64,000 nt of DNA from Aliivibrio sifiae (lineage in GTDB: Bacteria > Pseudomonadota > Gammaproteobacteria > Enterobacterales > Vibrionaceae). A program made the translations under genes and the position numbers. Below the pieces are notes generated by a model that worked only from the letters and a program-made list of their open reading frames with translations, did not search any database and had not been told where the DNA came from. Below, piece by piece: positions 9,706 to 17,513 of the stretch. The first letter of the stretch is position 1. Each line of letters starts with the position of its first letter. The stretch spans positions 1,187,569 to 1,251,568 of the forward strand of contig NZ_MSCP01000002.1 of assembly GCF_002954715.1 (NCBI RefSeq). Reading direction: 5' to 3'.

Positions 9706-12624
9706 CTATTCTGTGTAGGTTTTCACTACTTTTTGAAGCTCAATAACTTCAGGCTCTGGAATGTTTTCATCAGGATAAGCAGCTCGAACTTTATTCGTTA
9801 ATCCTTTAGCAAACACTTGGTAGAGCACTCTTGTTGATACCGTAATTGGATATTCAACTTTTGTTGGTAACTCAAAGTGTTCTTGACGCGTTTCACCCGA
9901 TTTAATACGAGTATCTTGCCCTATTTTCACATAACGCCAGAAACGTAATCCAACAGGCTTTCCATCTTTATCAACGCCAATTTTAATAAATCGATGCGCA
10001 TCTTTGGGAATAAAACCATCCTTCATTACACCACTCTCAAACACATTTTTACCCGTTGCATCCGTCGCAATAACTTCCAACCACACTTGTCGCCGAGCAC
10101 CTCCTGGCATGTCATGTCCTGAGTTAACATTGGTCACATTTGCTGTAAATGAGTTTCCTTGTTTTTCTACGGTCAATGTTAATGCTGTTTTCAAGATATC
10201 AATGCTCAATTTTTTATGCTCAGGATTACGCATCCCAGTAAAGTAATAATTACCTCCAGCAAAATGATGCGAGCGTAAATTTGACTTCATTGGGCCATCG
10301 TCTGTTGATTGCCCCCCCACCTTATGATTGAAATCAGTGACATCTTGAGTCATATGGCAATCAATACATGTTTTATTTTTGCTCGGGTCATTAGGAGCAT
10401 TAAATGGAGACGCTAACCACTCACCAAAATTATCATTAATATTGGCGCCTTGCCCTGTTGTAAATTCATTATGACAACTCGCACAATACAACGAGCTTTG
10501 ATATAACTTTGGATTAGAGTACGACGCTTTATGTTGCTTTGGAGACGCATTAATTTGTTTTTCAGATAACCATTTCAAGAGACTATTTTCTGTATCTTCA
10601 AACACATAGGCTTCACGATCTTTTAGGTTAACCGTAACATCCGTATTACCACCTGCATTTTCGGCTTTAGTGACTCGATGACAGAATACACACCCTGTAC
10701 CACGTTCACTCACTGATCTACCATGAGCATAGGCTTCTTTTAGATCCTCTCCTCCTTTTGACCACATATCACCAAAGTCTGATAATGGCTTGTTGTCTCC
10801 ATTAATAACACCTTGTGGGACGTGACAACCACGACAAAGCACTCTGAATTCTTCACCTTCACTCTCAGCAGCAACGTCTTCTTGGAATCGATAATAAGGA
10901 TGATCCATATTCATTCCATGGTTTGAGTCTGCCCATTGATTAAATATTGTTGTATGACAATCGGCACATTCAGCAGAATTAATCCATTCATCCGGATGGG
11001 TATAACGTTTCGTGTCGTCTAATCTTAACCATGTTGATAAATAAGGTAAATTTTCTTGAGATCGTACGTACTCATTCAGTGCTGACATCATTTTAGCAGC
11101 CTCAACAGGCGGATGCTCTACACTTATTGGGGGCTTATCTTCTTCACGGGGATCGCCCCCCATTCCACCTTGAGTTTTTTGAATAATATCGATATAGGCA
11201 CCAACGGGATCACCTGCGATCATTTTTCGTACATCAACATGCCCTGTTAATGCATTTTCAAAGCGATCTTTTTTACCGTCTTCCATTAATTGACGATTAG
11301 TAAAATTAAAACCATCTAAATGGCATGAGTTACAACTCATCCAAAAATCACCCGCCATTGGAAAATCAGGATAATCAGCCATATTTGCTGTGTTGAATAA
11401 TCGTTTACCTTCACGTAATTGTTTTGGCATTGGATCTCTAGTAACTACATTCGCAAAATTCGCCTGAGTTAATTTTACTTTAGCAAAAGGCCCTGCCGCT
11501 CCTGTATCAAATTTGGTGATATCTAACGACATCGCATTTTGAACATAAAGCTCGCGCCCTGATATTAAGATCCCTCTTGGATTATCTCCCGGCACATTAC
11601 GATAAATTTGTGTTGCTTTTACGCCACCTTGAAACTTTTTGCGACGGTGACGTTTCTTATTTCTTTTTCCTTCACGAGATAAATCGAAAACCAACAGATC
11701 TTCAGAACCAGCTAATGTAAAAATGACTTTTTTACCGTCATCAGTAAATGCTCCATCATGTGGGTTTGATACGATTCGAATTCGATTCCCACTTTCAATT
11801 ATATTGATTTGCTTAAAGAGTTGTTTACGCTCATCAACCACTTCTTGTTCATTTCCAGGCGTTAAATCTAAAATTGATATCGTTGGAAAAACTGTTGATT
11901 GAAATTGAAAATCATGGCCGAACGACCACAACACGTGTGGTAGCCAAGCAGTTTCACCATCAGGGGATATAACAATATTATCCAATAGCCTTGGTTTACC
12001 TTGAGGTGTTGTTTTCTCTTTATGCACTTCAGAGTCAGCTAACTGGATCACCTTAATTAATTTAGGAACACTGCTATTCGTATCAAAAATAGAAACTTGT
12101 CCAGTTAACGAATGGGACACCAGTAGACGTCCATCATCCATCAGCGAGAGTCCACGCGGGGTTGATTCTGTACTGATGGTTTTGATCACTTGGCCTGAAC
12201 GGTCTATCACTAACAGTTTATCTTTCTCAAAACTCGTTACGTAGTATTGTTGATTCTTAGCATCAAAAACTGCACCAAATGGACGCGAAGGCACTTGGGT
12301 AATATGCTCAACTTTTAATGATTTAGCATCGAGTAATAAAATATTATCACTTAAGTAATCTGTAATTAAGAGTTGCTTAGCATCATCACTCATAGCAACT
12401 CGGCGAATGTCTCTGCCAACAGTCGCTTCATTAATGATTTTTCCGCTCACTCTGTCAATAATACTCACACTACCCGCATCAAAATTAGCACTAATAAATT
12501 GTGACTTATCTGAATTGAACAGGATCGAGCTGCTTTTTTCGATTGCCGAAGCAAATTGACTCACACTCATACATAAGATAAGCGTTAGCCAGTGTACCGA
12601 TGTCCATTTACTACTTAATTTCAT
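9706..12624 (-). CDS. Secreted YVTN beta-propeller / hexaheme c-type cytochrome fusion
   Basis: 972-aa periplasmic or surface redox protein. A signal peptide of about 27 residues (ending QFASA) precedes a seven-bladed-propeller-like region to about residue 370, with repeated segments such as LLITDYLSDNILLLDAKSLK and GQVSIFDTNSS. A cytochrome region follows with six CxxCH heme sites: CNSCH near 430, CADCH near 552, CRGCH near 597, CVFCH near 646, CASCH near 715 and CIDCH near 755. The C-terminal domain (VTNVNSGHDMPGGARRQVWL) resembles the end domain of multiheme cytochromes of the hydroxylamine-oxidoreductase/c554 type. It is the last gene of a seven-gene minus-strand operon containing an FTR1 iron permease, starting 29 bp after the GT-C-like gene. 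Inferred role: electron transfer for periplasmic iron oxidation or reduction; the actual substrate is unknown. Confidence 0.85.
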   Translation of the reverse strand: MKLSSKWTSVHWLTLILCMSVSQFASAIEKSSSILFNSDKSQFISANFDAGSVSIIDRVSGKIINEATVGRDIRRVAMSDDAKQLLITDYLSDNILLLDAKSLKVEHITQVPSRPFGAVFDAKNQQYYVTSFEKDKLLVIDRSGQVIKTISTESTPRGLSLMDDGRLLVSHSLTGQVSIFDTNSSVPKLIKVIQLADSEVHKEKTTPQGKPRLLDNIVISPDGETAWLPHVLWSFGHDFQFQSTVFPTISILDLTPGNEQEVVDERKQLFKQINIIESGNRIRIVSNPHDGAFTDDGKKVIFTLAGSEDLLVFDLSREGKRNKKRHRRKKFQGGVKATQIYRNVPGDNPRGILISGRELYVQNAMSLDITKFDTGAAGPFAKVKLTQANFANVVTRDPMPKQLREGKRLFNTANMADYPDFPMAGDFWMSCNSCHLDGFNFTNRQLMEDGKKDRFENALTGHVDVRKMIAGDPVGAYIDIIQKTQGGMGGDPREEDKPPISVEHPPVEAAKMMSALNEYVRSQENLPYLSTWLRLDDTKRYTHPDEWINSAECADCHTTIFNQWADSNHGMNMDHPYYRFQEDVAAESEGEEFRVLCRGCHVPQGVINGDNKPLSDFGDMWSKGGEDLKEAYAHGRSVSERGTGCVFCHRVTKAENAGGNTDVTVNLKDREAYVFEDTENSLLKWLSEKQINASPKQHKASYSNPKLYQSSLYCASCHNEFTTGQGANINDNFGEWLASPFNAPNDPSKNKTCIDCHMTQDVTDFNHKVGGQSTDDGPMKSNLRSHHFAGGNYYFTGMRNPEHKKLSIDILKTALTLTVEKQGNSFTANVTNVNSGHDMPGGARRQVWLEVIATDATGKNVFESGVMKDGFIPKDAHRFIKIGVDKDGKPVGLRFWRYVKIGQDTRIKSGETRQEHFELPTKVEYPITVSTRVLYQVFAKGLTNKVRAAYPDENIPEPEVIELQKVVKTYTE

Positions 12625-12653
12625 CGTCGTATACCCAATTGTTTCATTTCAAC

Positions 12654-14024
12654 CTATTGCTCATCAATTATCTGATATAAATACAGTGCTCTTTCCCCGA
12701 TGAATCGAGCAGAAAATTGCTGAACTAATATTCCTTTTTCTAATACTGATCCTGATATTCGCCATGCACTTTCTGGTGATACTAATGCCGCTTCGTGTAA
12801 TTTAATATTACTACTCGGATAATACATATCGTAAACCGCTCGTTCACTTAATCTATCTCTGAGTAAATTAACACTGTAGTTCGTCCCGATAATACTGGCC
12901 TCAGGGTGTACTTCAAACCATGCTATCGCTTGCTGTATTGGTGCTTGCCTCGATTGTTCAACGGTTAATTTATCACCGGTAACTATGAACAAAAGAATGA
13001 TAAATAAAGGCACAAATCGTTTGTTATGTTGCCAAAATATAGAACAAAAGCTCATCGAAAATACAATAATGACAAGAACTAAAACCGGAGCCCAATGCCG
13101 TAAATTGTCTGGGTTTTGGCCTAACGTAATCCAACCCCAATAAATCAATGTGATTAAAGAAATCATTCCGACACAACGTGCTTTTAACTGTTGCTTTGAT
13201 GGTTTTTTAAATAATGTTTTTAGTGACCAAATAAGAAGAATAAAAATGGAATTAAGGACGACCAAACCATAAGCACTCATCAATCCTTTCACCCATTGTA
13301 TAATTTGAGATTGATTACCCTCAGCCGTATTTCCCCATATCTCAAAATGTCCTTGGGTAAAACGTACTCCTTCTTCAAAATACGCCATTCCATCATGTTG
13401 TAAAATAAACAGTAAGCTAACGCATCCTATAATCGCAATCACACTAGCCGCTTGAAAATACGCTTTCAGCTTCAATAGACGACTTGGTACAAATAATGGA
13501 AATAATGCCAATCCCATCGCTAATGGAAAATAAGAAGGTCTTGATGCCAACATCAACCCTAACCAAAAACCAACATGGTAGTTCCGTTGTAAAATAGCTG
13601 AAATAACAGCCATAAGGAAAAATGCTAGAGCAATTGGATCTGATAAACCACTTAATGCCATTGAAGCCAACAACGGTTGCATTAATAACACAACGCAACC
13701 TAAAGCCGACTTCCACCATGACGCCGATAATATAAAAACAATACGAGCCACAAGCAGAGGTAACATAAGTGCGCCAAGCAATGACACCCACACATTCGCT
13801 GTAATGGGATTCACTATTGTCGCTGCGACCCTATTCAAGATCACAAACGCGGGATAACCAGGAAAATGAGGGCGAAATTCTAAAACAGAAAATCGCTCTA
13901 CCGCACGTGAAAAATTAAATGCATCATCACTGGTTATCTCTATCGGGTATTGATTTACATATAAGCCCCAAAGAAAATAACTGGCGACAATAATCAATAG
14001 CCAAACGTACTTATTGCCGTTCAT
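12654..14024 (-). CDS. Polytopic membrane protein, GT-C glycosyltransferase-like
   Basis: 456-aa integral membrane protein with roughly ten hydrophobic helices, beginning WLLIIVASYFLWGLYVNQYP. The first periplasmic loop has an acidic motif ITSDDAFNFSRAVERF followed by HFPGYPAFVILNR, the arrangement seen in GT-C (ArnT/PMT-like) lipid-linked-sugar glycosyltransferases. A soluble C-terminal part follows residue 365 (QAIAWFEVHPEASIIGTNYS), as in dolichyl/undecaprenyl-sugar transferases. It starts 3 bp after the 194-aa secreted protein and is followed 29 bp later by the cytochrome. A role in glycosylating a secreted partner of the operon is possible but is inference; the family call rests on topology and the DD motif only. 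Confidence 0.6.
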   Translation of the reverse strand: MNGNKYVWLLIIVASYFLWGLYVNQYPIEITSDDAFNFSRAVERFSVLEFRPHFPGYPAFVILNRVAATIVNPITANVWVSLLGALMLPLLVARIVFILSASWWKSALGCVVLLMQPLLASMALSGLSDPIALAFFLMAVISAILQRNYHVGFWLGLMLASRPSYFPLAMGLALFPLFVPSRLLKLKAYFQAASVIAIIGCVSLLFILQHDGMAYFEEGVRFTQGHFEIWGNTAEGNQSQIIQWVKGLMSAYGLVVLNSIFILLIWSLKTLFKKPSKQQLKARCVGMISLITLIYWGWITLGQNPDNLRHWAPVLVLVIIVFSMSFCSIFWQHNKRFVPLFIILLFIVTGDKLTVEQSRQAPIQQAIAWFEVHPEASIIGTNYSVNLLRDRLSERAVYDMYYPSSNIKLHEAALVSPESAWRISGSVLEKGILVQQFSARFIGERALYLYQIIDEQ

Positions 14025-14027
14025 TTT

Positions 14028-14612
14028 TTATTTAAAATCACTGATCGCATTGAGCAGTAGCGCTTTTTGCTTTGAAAATTCAACAGGGTTCGCAGGCGCT
14101 TTTCCTACTCCAAACACTCCTGGATTACCAATAGAGGCTAACGCACCTTGAATAGCTTGATTCGCCTCTTGACGTTGGTTACTGCTCATTTTAGGAACAA
14201 GTAAATCTAAAAATAACTTACTTTTTACGACCAATACTTTGGCTACTTGATAATCATTAAGATTATTTTCTGCACCATCTAATCGACGAATAATTTCTTC
14301 TACTACCGCAGAATCCATTAAAGTTTCTATTTTCTCTGCATCTTTATTATCAATTGCTTCTAACATCGGTGTTAAAAGATCAACTTGATGTTCATTTTTC
14401 AAGTAAGTAAATTCGTCATTTAAACTAGCTACGGATGTACTAACTGCAGCATAGTCAGGAATTGTTAGCGCTTGTAAAATCGCTTCTCGCCCTTCAATAA
14501 CGGGCTCTTTACCTGCCGCTGCATAAGAATACGCATACGAAGATACATTAAAAAGTAGACTTAAAAACAAGACGAATAATTGGCGAACCACCGCTCTTCC
14601 ATATCTATTCAT
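14028..14612 (-). CDS. Secreted helical protein of unknown function in FTR1 operon
   Basis: 194-aa protein with an N-terminal signal peptide (about 28 residues, FVLFLSLLFNVSSYAYS). The mature part is predicted mostly alpha-helical, with heptad-like stretches such as LLTPMLEAIDNKDAEKIETL and VAKVLVVKSKLFLDLLVPKM. I do not recognise a named family. It has no cysteines or CxxCH sites. Its size, location and helical character recall the periplasmic helical domains that accompany or are fused to FTR1 permeases in other bacteria (EfeO-like, imelysin-like), but I see no diagnostic metal-binding motif, so this is only a suggestion. It lies 21 bp after the flavoprotein gene and 3 bp before the GT-C-like gene, which implies coupled expression. 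Confidence 0.65.
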   Translation of the reverse strand: MNRYGRAVVRQLFVLFLSLLFNVSSYAYSYAAAGKEPVIEGREAILQALTIPDYAAVSTSVASLNDEFTYLKNEHQVDLLTPMLEAIDNKDAEKIETLMDSAVVEEIIRRLDGAENNLNDYQVAKVLVVKSKLFLDLLVPKMSSNQRQEANQAIQGALASIGNPGVFGVGKAPANPVEFSKQKALLLNAISDFK

Positions 14613-14633
14613 TTATCACTCCTAAAGGTCACT

Positions 14634-16055
14634 TTACGCCACGCTTTGAACTTCAATCACCGTTTTTTCATTACGGAAATCAAATATTTCACGACGACGA
14701 TCTTTGCCATCAATCACACTTTGTGCGGCCATCATTCCCATTTCCATCGCTGTATCTGTGAAAATGTAACGGAAAGTACCTTGTCGCCCAGTCATGATTA
14801 AATTTTCAAATTGACATAAATGGGTAATGGCCTTTTCACGTTTGGCTTGATAAGTAATATCCATTAATGGGTAGGCGTGCTCTGTGTATGAGGTAAAAAA
14901 CTCTCCTGTCGCTAATTTAGGATCAACACCCAGAGCTTCAAGATCACTCAAAATACGTGTTTGTAGTTTTTTGCCATCCATATTCCAAACATCATCATTT
15001 TTATTGCATGGGATCTCGATCATCACTGATGAACGTCCCTCTGGAGCCATATACGATGAACGACGTTTTGGTTCTTGCAAACGAGTACCTAACATTTCAG
15101 GATCAGATAAATATTGCCATGTATTATCAGAGATATTTTCTGTCTCCATCGGCATATTCATAAAACGTAATGAACGGAATTCTAGTTGACTGTCAAAATC
15201 GGTTAATTTACACATTAATGATAATGGAAGTGTTGATATAAGATCATCACATTGAATATGCTTTACTTCATCGTTATGCTTATAACTTACTGAACCAATA
15301 CGATTATTCTCAGCATCAAGGCCACATACATCACTGTTTAATAAGATTTTAGCACCGCGTGTTTCTAACTCTTCTGCCAATCGAGTATATAACTGACCAA
15401 AGCCTAATTTAGGATAGCGGTATTGTCGGGCGTAGGTACGAACGGATGATTTTTTACCTGGTAATAAACGTCGAACAACGTCTTTTAAATCCATCAAGCT
15501 AATACGTTGAGATGCCCAATCGCCAGATAAAAATTTAGGATCGATTCCCCATAATTTACCGGTATAACCTTCAAAAAAGTGTTTATATAAAGTACGACCA
15601 AAACGGCTTTCTATCCATTCGGCAAAACTTACATTCGATCTATCTTGAGGTTTTGATTTAAATAACTGTTTTATAAAGTCAACACCTCCACCCACAAGTA
15701 GAGGCAGCGGTGCATTTTTAATGAGATCTACCAAGGCTAACGGATATTGATAAATACGGCCTTTATATCGAATAACACTTTTACGTTGTGCAAACAGTAA
15801 ATCATCTCCCATCAACTTATCAACAAAGGTCAATAATTTAGGGTTTTTAGTAATAAAACGATGCCCACCAAAATCAAAACGATATTCGCCATGTTCTCCG
15901 GTAAATGTTTGGGTTGCACACATTCCGCCTACGTGATCATCTCGTTCAATAATCGTAACTTGATAACCTGCGTCCATTAACTCCCATGCAGACATTAGGC
16001 CTGCCGGACCAGCACCAAGTACTATAACGTGTTTTTTATTTGATGATTCACTCAT
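14634..16055 (-). CDS. FAD-dependent oxidoreductase, UDP-galactopyranose mutase / protoporphyrinogen oxidase-like
   Basis: 473-aa flavoprotein with no signal peptide. The N-terminal dinucleotide fold HVIVLGAGPAGLMSAWEL is at residues 9-26, with the acidic end of the second strand in TIIERDDHVGG. The motif FDFGGHRFI and the segment EGYTGKLWGIDPKFLSGDWA are typical of the UDP-galactopyranose-mutase-like branch of the amine-oxidase superfamily, often annotated as protoporphyrinogen oxidase in polysaccharide clusters. The C-terminal FAD-contact stretch is GRQGTFRYIFTDTAMEMG. Its ATG overlaps the FTR1 stop (ATGA), so it is coupled to the permease. In this setting it could act on a sugar nucleotide or supply electrons; the sequence does not decide. 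Confidence 0.75.
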   Translation of the reverse strand: MSESSNKKHVIVLGAGPAGLMSAWELMDAGYQVTIIERDDHVGGMCATQTFTGEHGEYRFDFGGHRFITKNPKLLTFVDKLMGDDLLFAQRKSVIRYKGRIYQYPLALVDLIKNAPLPLLVGGGVDFIKQLFKSKPQDRSNVSFAEWIESRFGRTLYKHFFEGYTGKLWGIDPKFLSGDWASQRISLMDLKDVVRRLLPGKKSSVRTYARQYRYPKLGFGQLYTRLAEELETRGAKILLNSDVCGLDAENNRIGSVSYKHNDEVKHIQCDDLISTLPLSLMCKLTDFDSQLEFRSLRFMNMPMETENISDNTWQYLSDPEMLGTRLQEPKRRSSYMAPEGRSSVMIEIPCNKNDDVWNMDGKKLQTRILSDLEALGVDPKLATGEFFTSYTEHAYPLMDITYQAKREKAITHLCQFENLIMTGRQGTFRYIFTDTAMEMGMMAAQSVIDGKDRRREIFDFRNEKTVIEVQSVA

Positions 16056-16870
16056 GCTTGCTTATAACCTCTATTCCAAAATGTAACAAATGTTGCCATG
16101 TATCCTCCCCATACTAATAATTGCAATAAACCTGGGGATGAATTGTAACCAAATAAAGCACGTAAAAATGTGCCAAAAACACCTCGATCATCGAGAATAT
16201 GCGAGATATCAAATAATTGAGCATGCAAAATTGGAAGTAAATGAGCGGCTTGAAGCATATTAATAGCAGAAGATAATAAACCTGCGGCAATCACAATAAT
16301 CAACAAACTCGTCCAGCGAAAGAATGAACGAATTGGTACATTTTTAGTACTTTTAAGCATCATCCAAACAATAACAAAAGCTAAAACTAAACCCGCGACG
16401 GCGCCAATAAGAGCATCTTGTGTACTGAATTCGCCAAAGTTTGAATACATCAATGCAGAGAAAAATAAGATGGTTTCAAACCCTTCTCTCAATACCGCTA
16501 AAAACGATAAGAAAACCAACCCGACAACATTGCCCTTAGAGACCATATCATCAATCTCTTTTTTCATGCCTTCTACTTGGCTTTTAGCCTGATTTTGCAT
16601 CCAAATAGCCATATAAGTAAGAACGACAGTAGCAAAGAGCAATATCCCTGCCATAAGAATATTGCGATACAATTCGCTACTAAACTGATCAACAACAACC
16701 TGAAATACAACCGCAATGGCTAACGATAAAATGAGTCCCGCAAACACTCCAACATAGATATATTTATTGTATTGGCGTGCGTTTAATTTTGATAAATACG
16801 ACAATGCAATCCCTACCAACAAAAAGGCTTCTAGCCCTTCTCGTAGGGTGATTAAAAAACTTGCAAACAT
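16052..16870 (-). CDS. FTR1-family high-affinity iron permease
   Basis: 272-aa polytopic inner-membrane protein with seven hydrophobic segments. It carries both REGxE iron-binding motifs of the FTR1/EfeU family: REGLE at about residues 10-14 (TLREGLEAFLLVGIA) and REGFE near residue 126 (VLREGFETILFFSAL). FTR1 proteins move iron across the membrane coupled to a redox step. Unlike EfeUOB it is not followed by an EfeO or a DyP peroxidase; instead it is embedded among a secreted orphan protein, a b-type-cytochrome-like protein, a flavoprotein and a multiheme cytochrome. It starts 50 bp after the 164-aa gene, and its stop overlaps the flavoprotein start by 4 bp. Confidence 0.93.
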   Translation of the reverse strand: MFASFLITLREGLEAFLLVGIALSYLSKLNARQYNKYIYVGVFAGLILSLAIAVVFQVVVDQFSSELYRNILMAGILLFATVVLTYMAIWMQNQAKSQVEGMKKEIDDMVSKGNVVGLVFLSFLAVLREGFETILFFSALMYSNFGEFSTQDALIGAVAGLVLAFVIVWMMLKSTKNVPIRSFFRWTSLLIIVIAAGLLSSAINMLQAAHLLPILHAQLFDISHILDDRGVFGTFLRALFGYNSSPGLLQLLVWGGYMATFVTFWNRGYKQA

Positions 16871-16920
16871 AGTGACCTCAAATAGGTTAATTTAATTAAG
16901 AGTCTGAGCTCTTTCATTTA

Positions 16921-17415
16921 TTACTTTATTGTTTTAAATACTTTTAGAACAGTCCAACGCATAGCGTGACGAAATACTAACGGTACAAGTAACCACGAAG
17001 AATAAAAATGCACATCTTGAATAAACAATCCTAGCTCATTACCAGGTTTACCAATAAAGAACAGATAAAAACCACTAAGACTGCAGATAATAAGCAGCCA
17101 TTCAATGGCATTACCTGTGTGACGAAGAAAGGCCTTTTTACTTTTAGTAATTAATCGACGATGGGAAATCCAAAATGCACCAACCACTAAAATAAAAAAA
17201 GAAGCACCAATCAGCATATGACCTAGTAGTACCCACCGTTCAACTTGCCAATAAATTTCAACACGCTCCCAAAGCAAAACACCACTAATGAACATGGTAT
17301 AAAGTAGAGCTTCAGCCCATTGATGATGATAGGCTAAACGTTGCCACCACTGACTAAATTTACTTAATTCTATTTTTGATTCAGAGATCTGATTTACAGC
17401 CATAATAATCGACAC
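16921..17415 (-). CDS. Small four-helix membrane protein, cytochrome b561-like
   Basis: 164-aa membrane protein with four hydrophobic helices: AEALLYTMFISGVLLWE, VLLGHMLIGASFFILVVGAFW, AIEWLLIICSLSGFYLFFI and SWLLVPLVFRHAMRW. Histidines sit in or at the ends of several helices (YHHQW, LLGHM, ISHRR, FLRHTG, DVHFYSS, VFRHAM), the pattern expected of a di-heme b-type cytochrome such as b561 or formate-dehydrogenase gamma. Heme ligation is inferred, not proven. It lies between the secreted 673-aa gene (98-bp gap with a hairpin) and the FTR1 permease. A quinol-to-periplasm electron link supporting the multiheme cytochrome is the most economical reading. Confidence 0.65.
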   Translation of the reverse strand: MSIIMAVNQISESKIELSKFSQWWQRLAYHHQWAEALLYTMFISGVLLWERVEIYWQVERWVLLGHMLIGASFFILVVGAFWISHRRLITKSKKAFLRHTGNAIEWLLIICSLSGFYLFFIGKPGNELGLFIQDVHFYSSWLLVPLVFRHAMRWTVLKVFKTIK

Positions 17416-17465
17416 CTATTCTGTTTGAACTTTATGCTGTGTGTTAAGGCAATAGAAACGACAAA

Positions 17466-17487
17466 GGCAGCGAGAGAAATCGCTGCC
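17466..17487 (-). promoter_or_regulatory. Intra-operon hairpin after the 673-aa gene
   Basis: A perfect 8-bp GC-rich stem (GGCAGCGA / TCGCTGCC) with a 6-nt loop is followed on the minus strand by TTTGTCGTTTC, a poor T-run. It lies about 30 bp downstream of the first gene of the FTR1 operon. It probably acts as a partial terminator or mRNA 3'-end stabiliser, making the secreted protein more abundant than the downstream membrane components. Confidence 0.6.
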
Positions 17488-17513
17488 TAAATACAGATAA
17501 TGTCGCTTAATCG

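Noticed and set aside
14580-15189. Plus-strand open frames over the flavoprotein gene
   Set aside because: All are antisense shadows of the minus-strand CDS and lack ribosome sites or recognisable domains.
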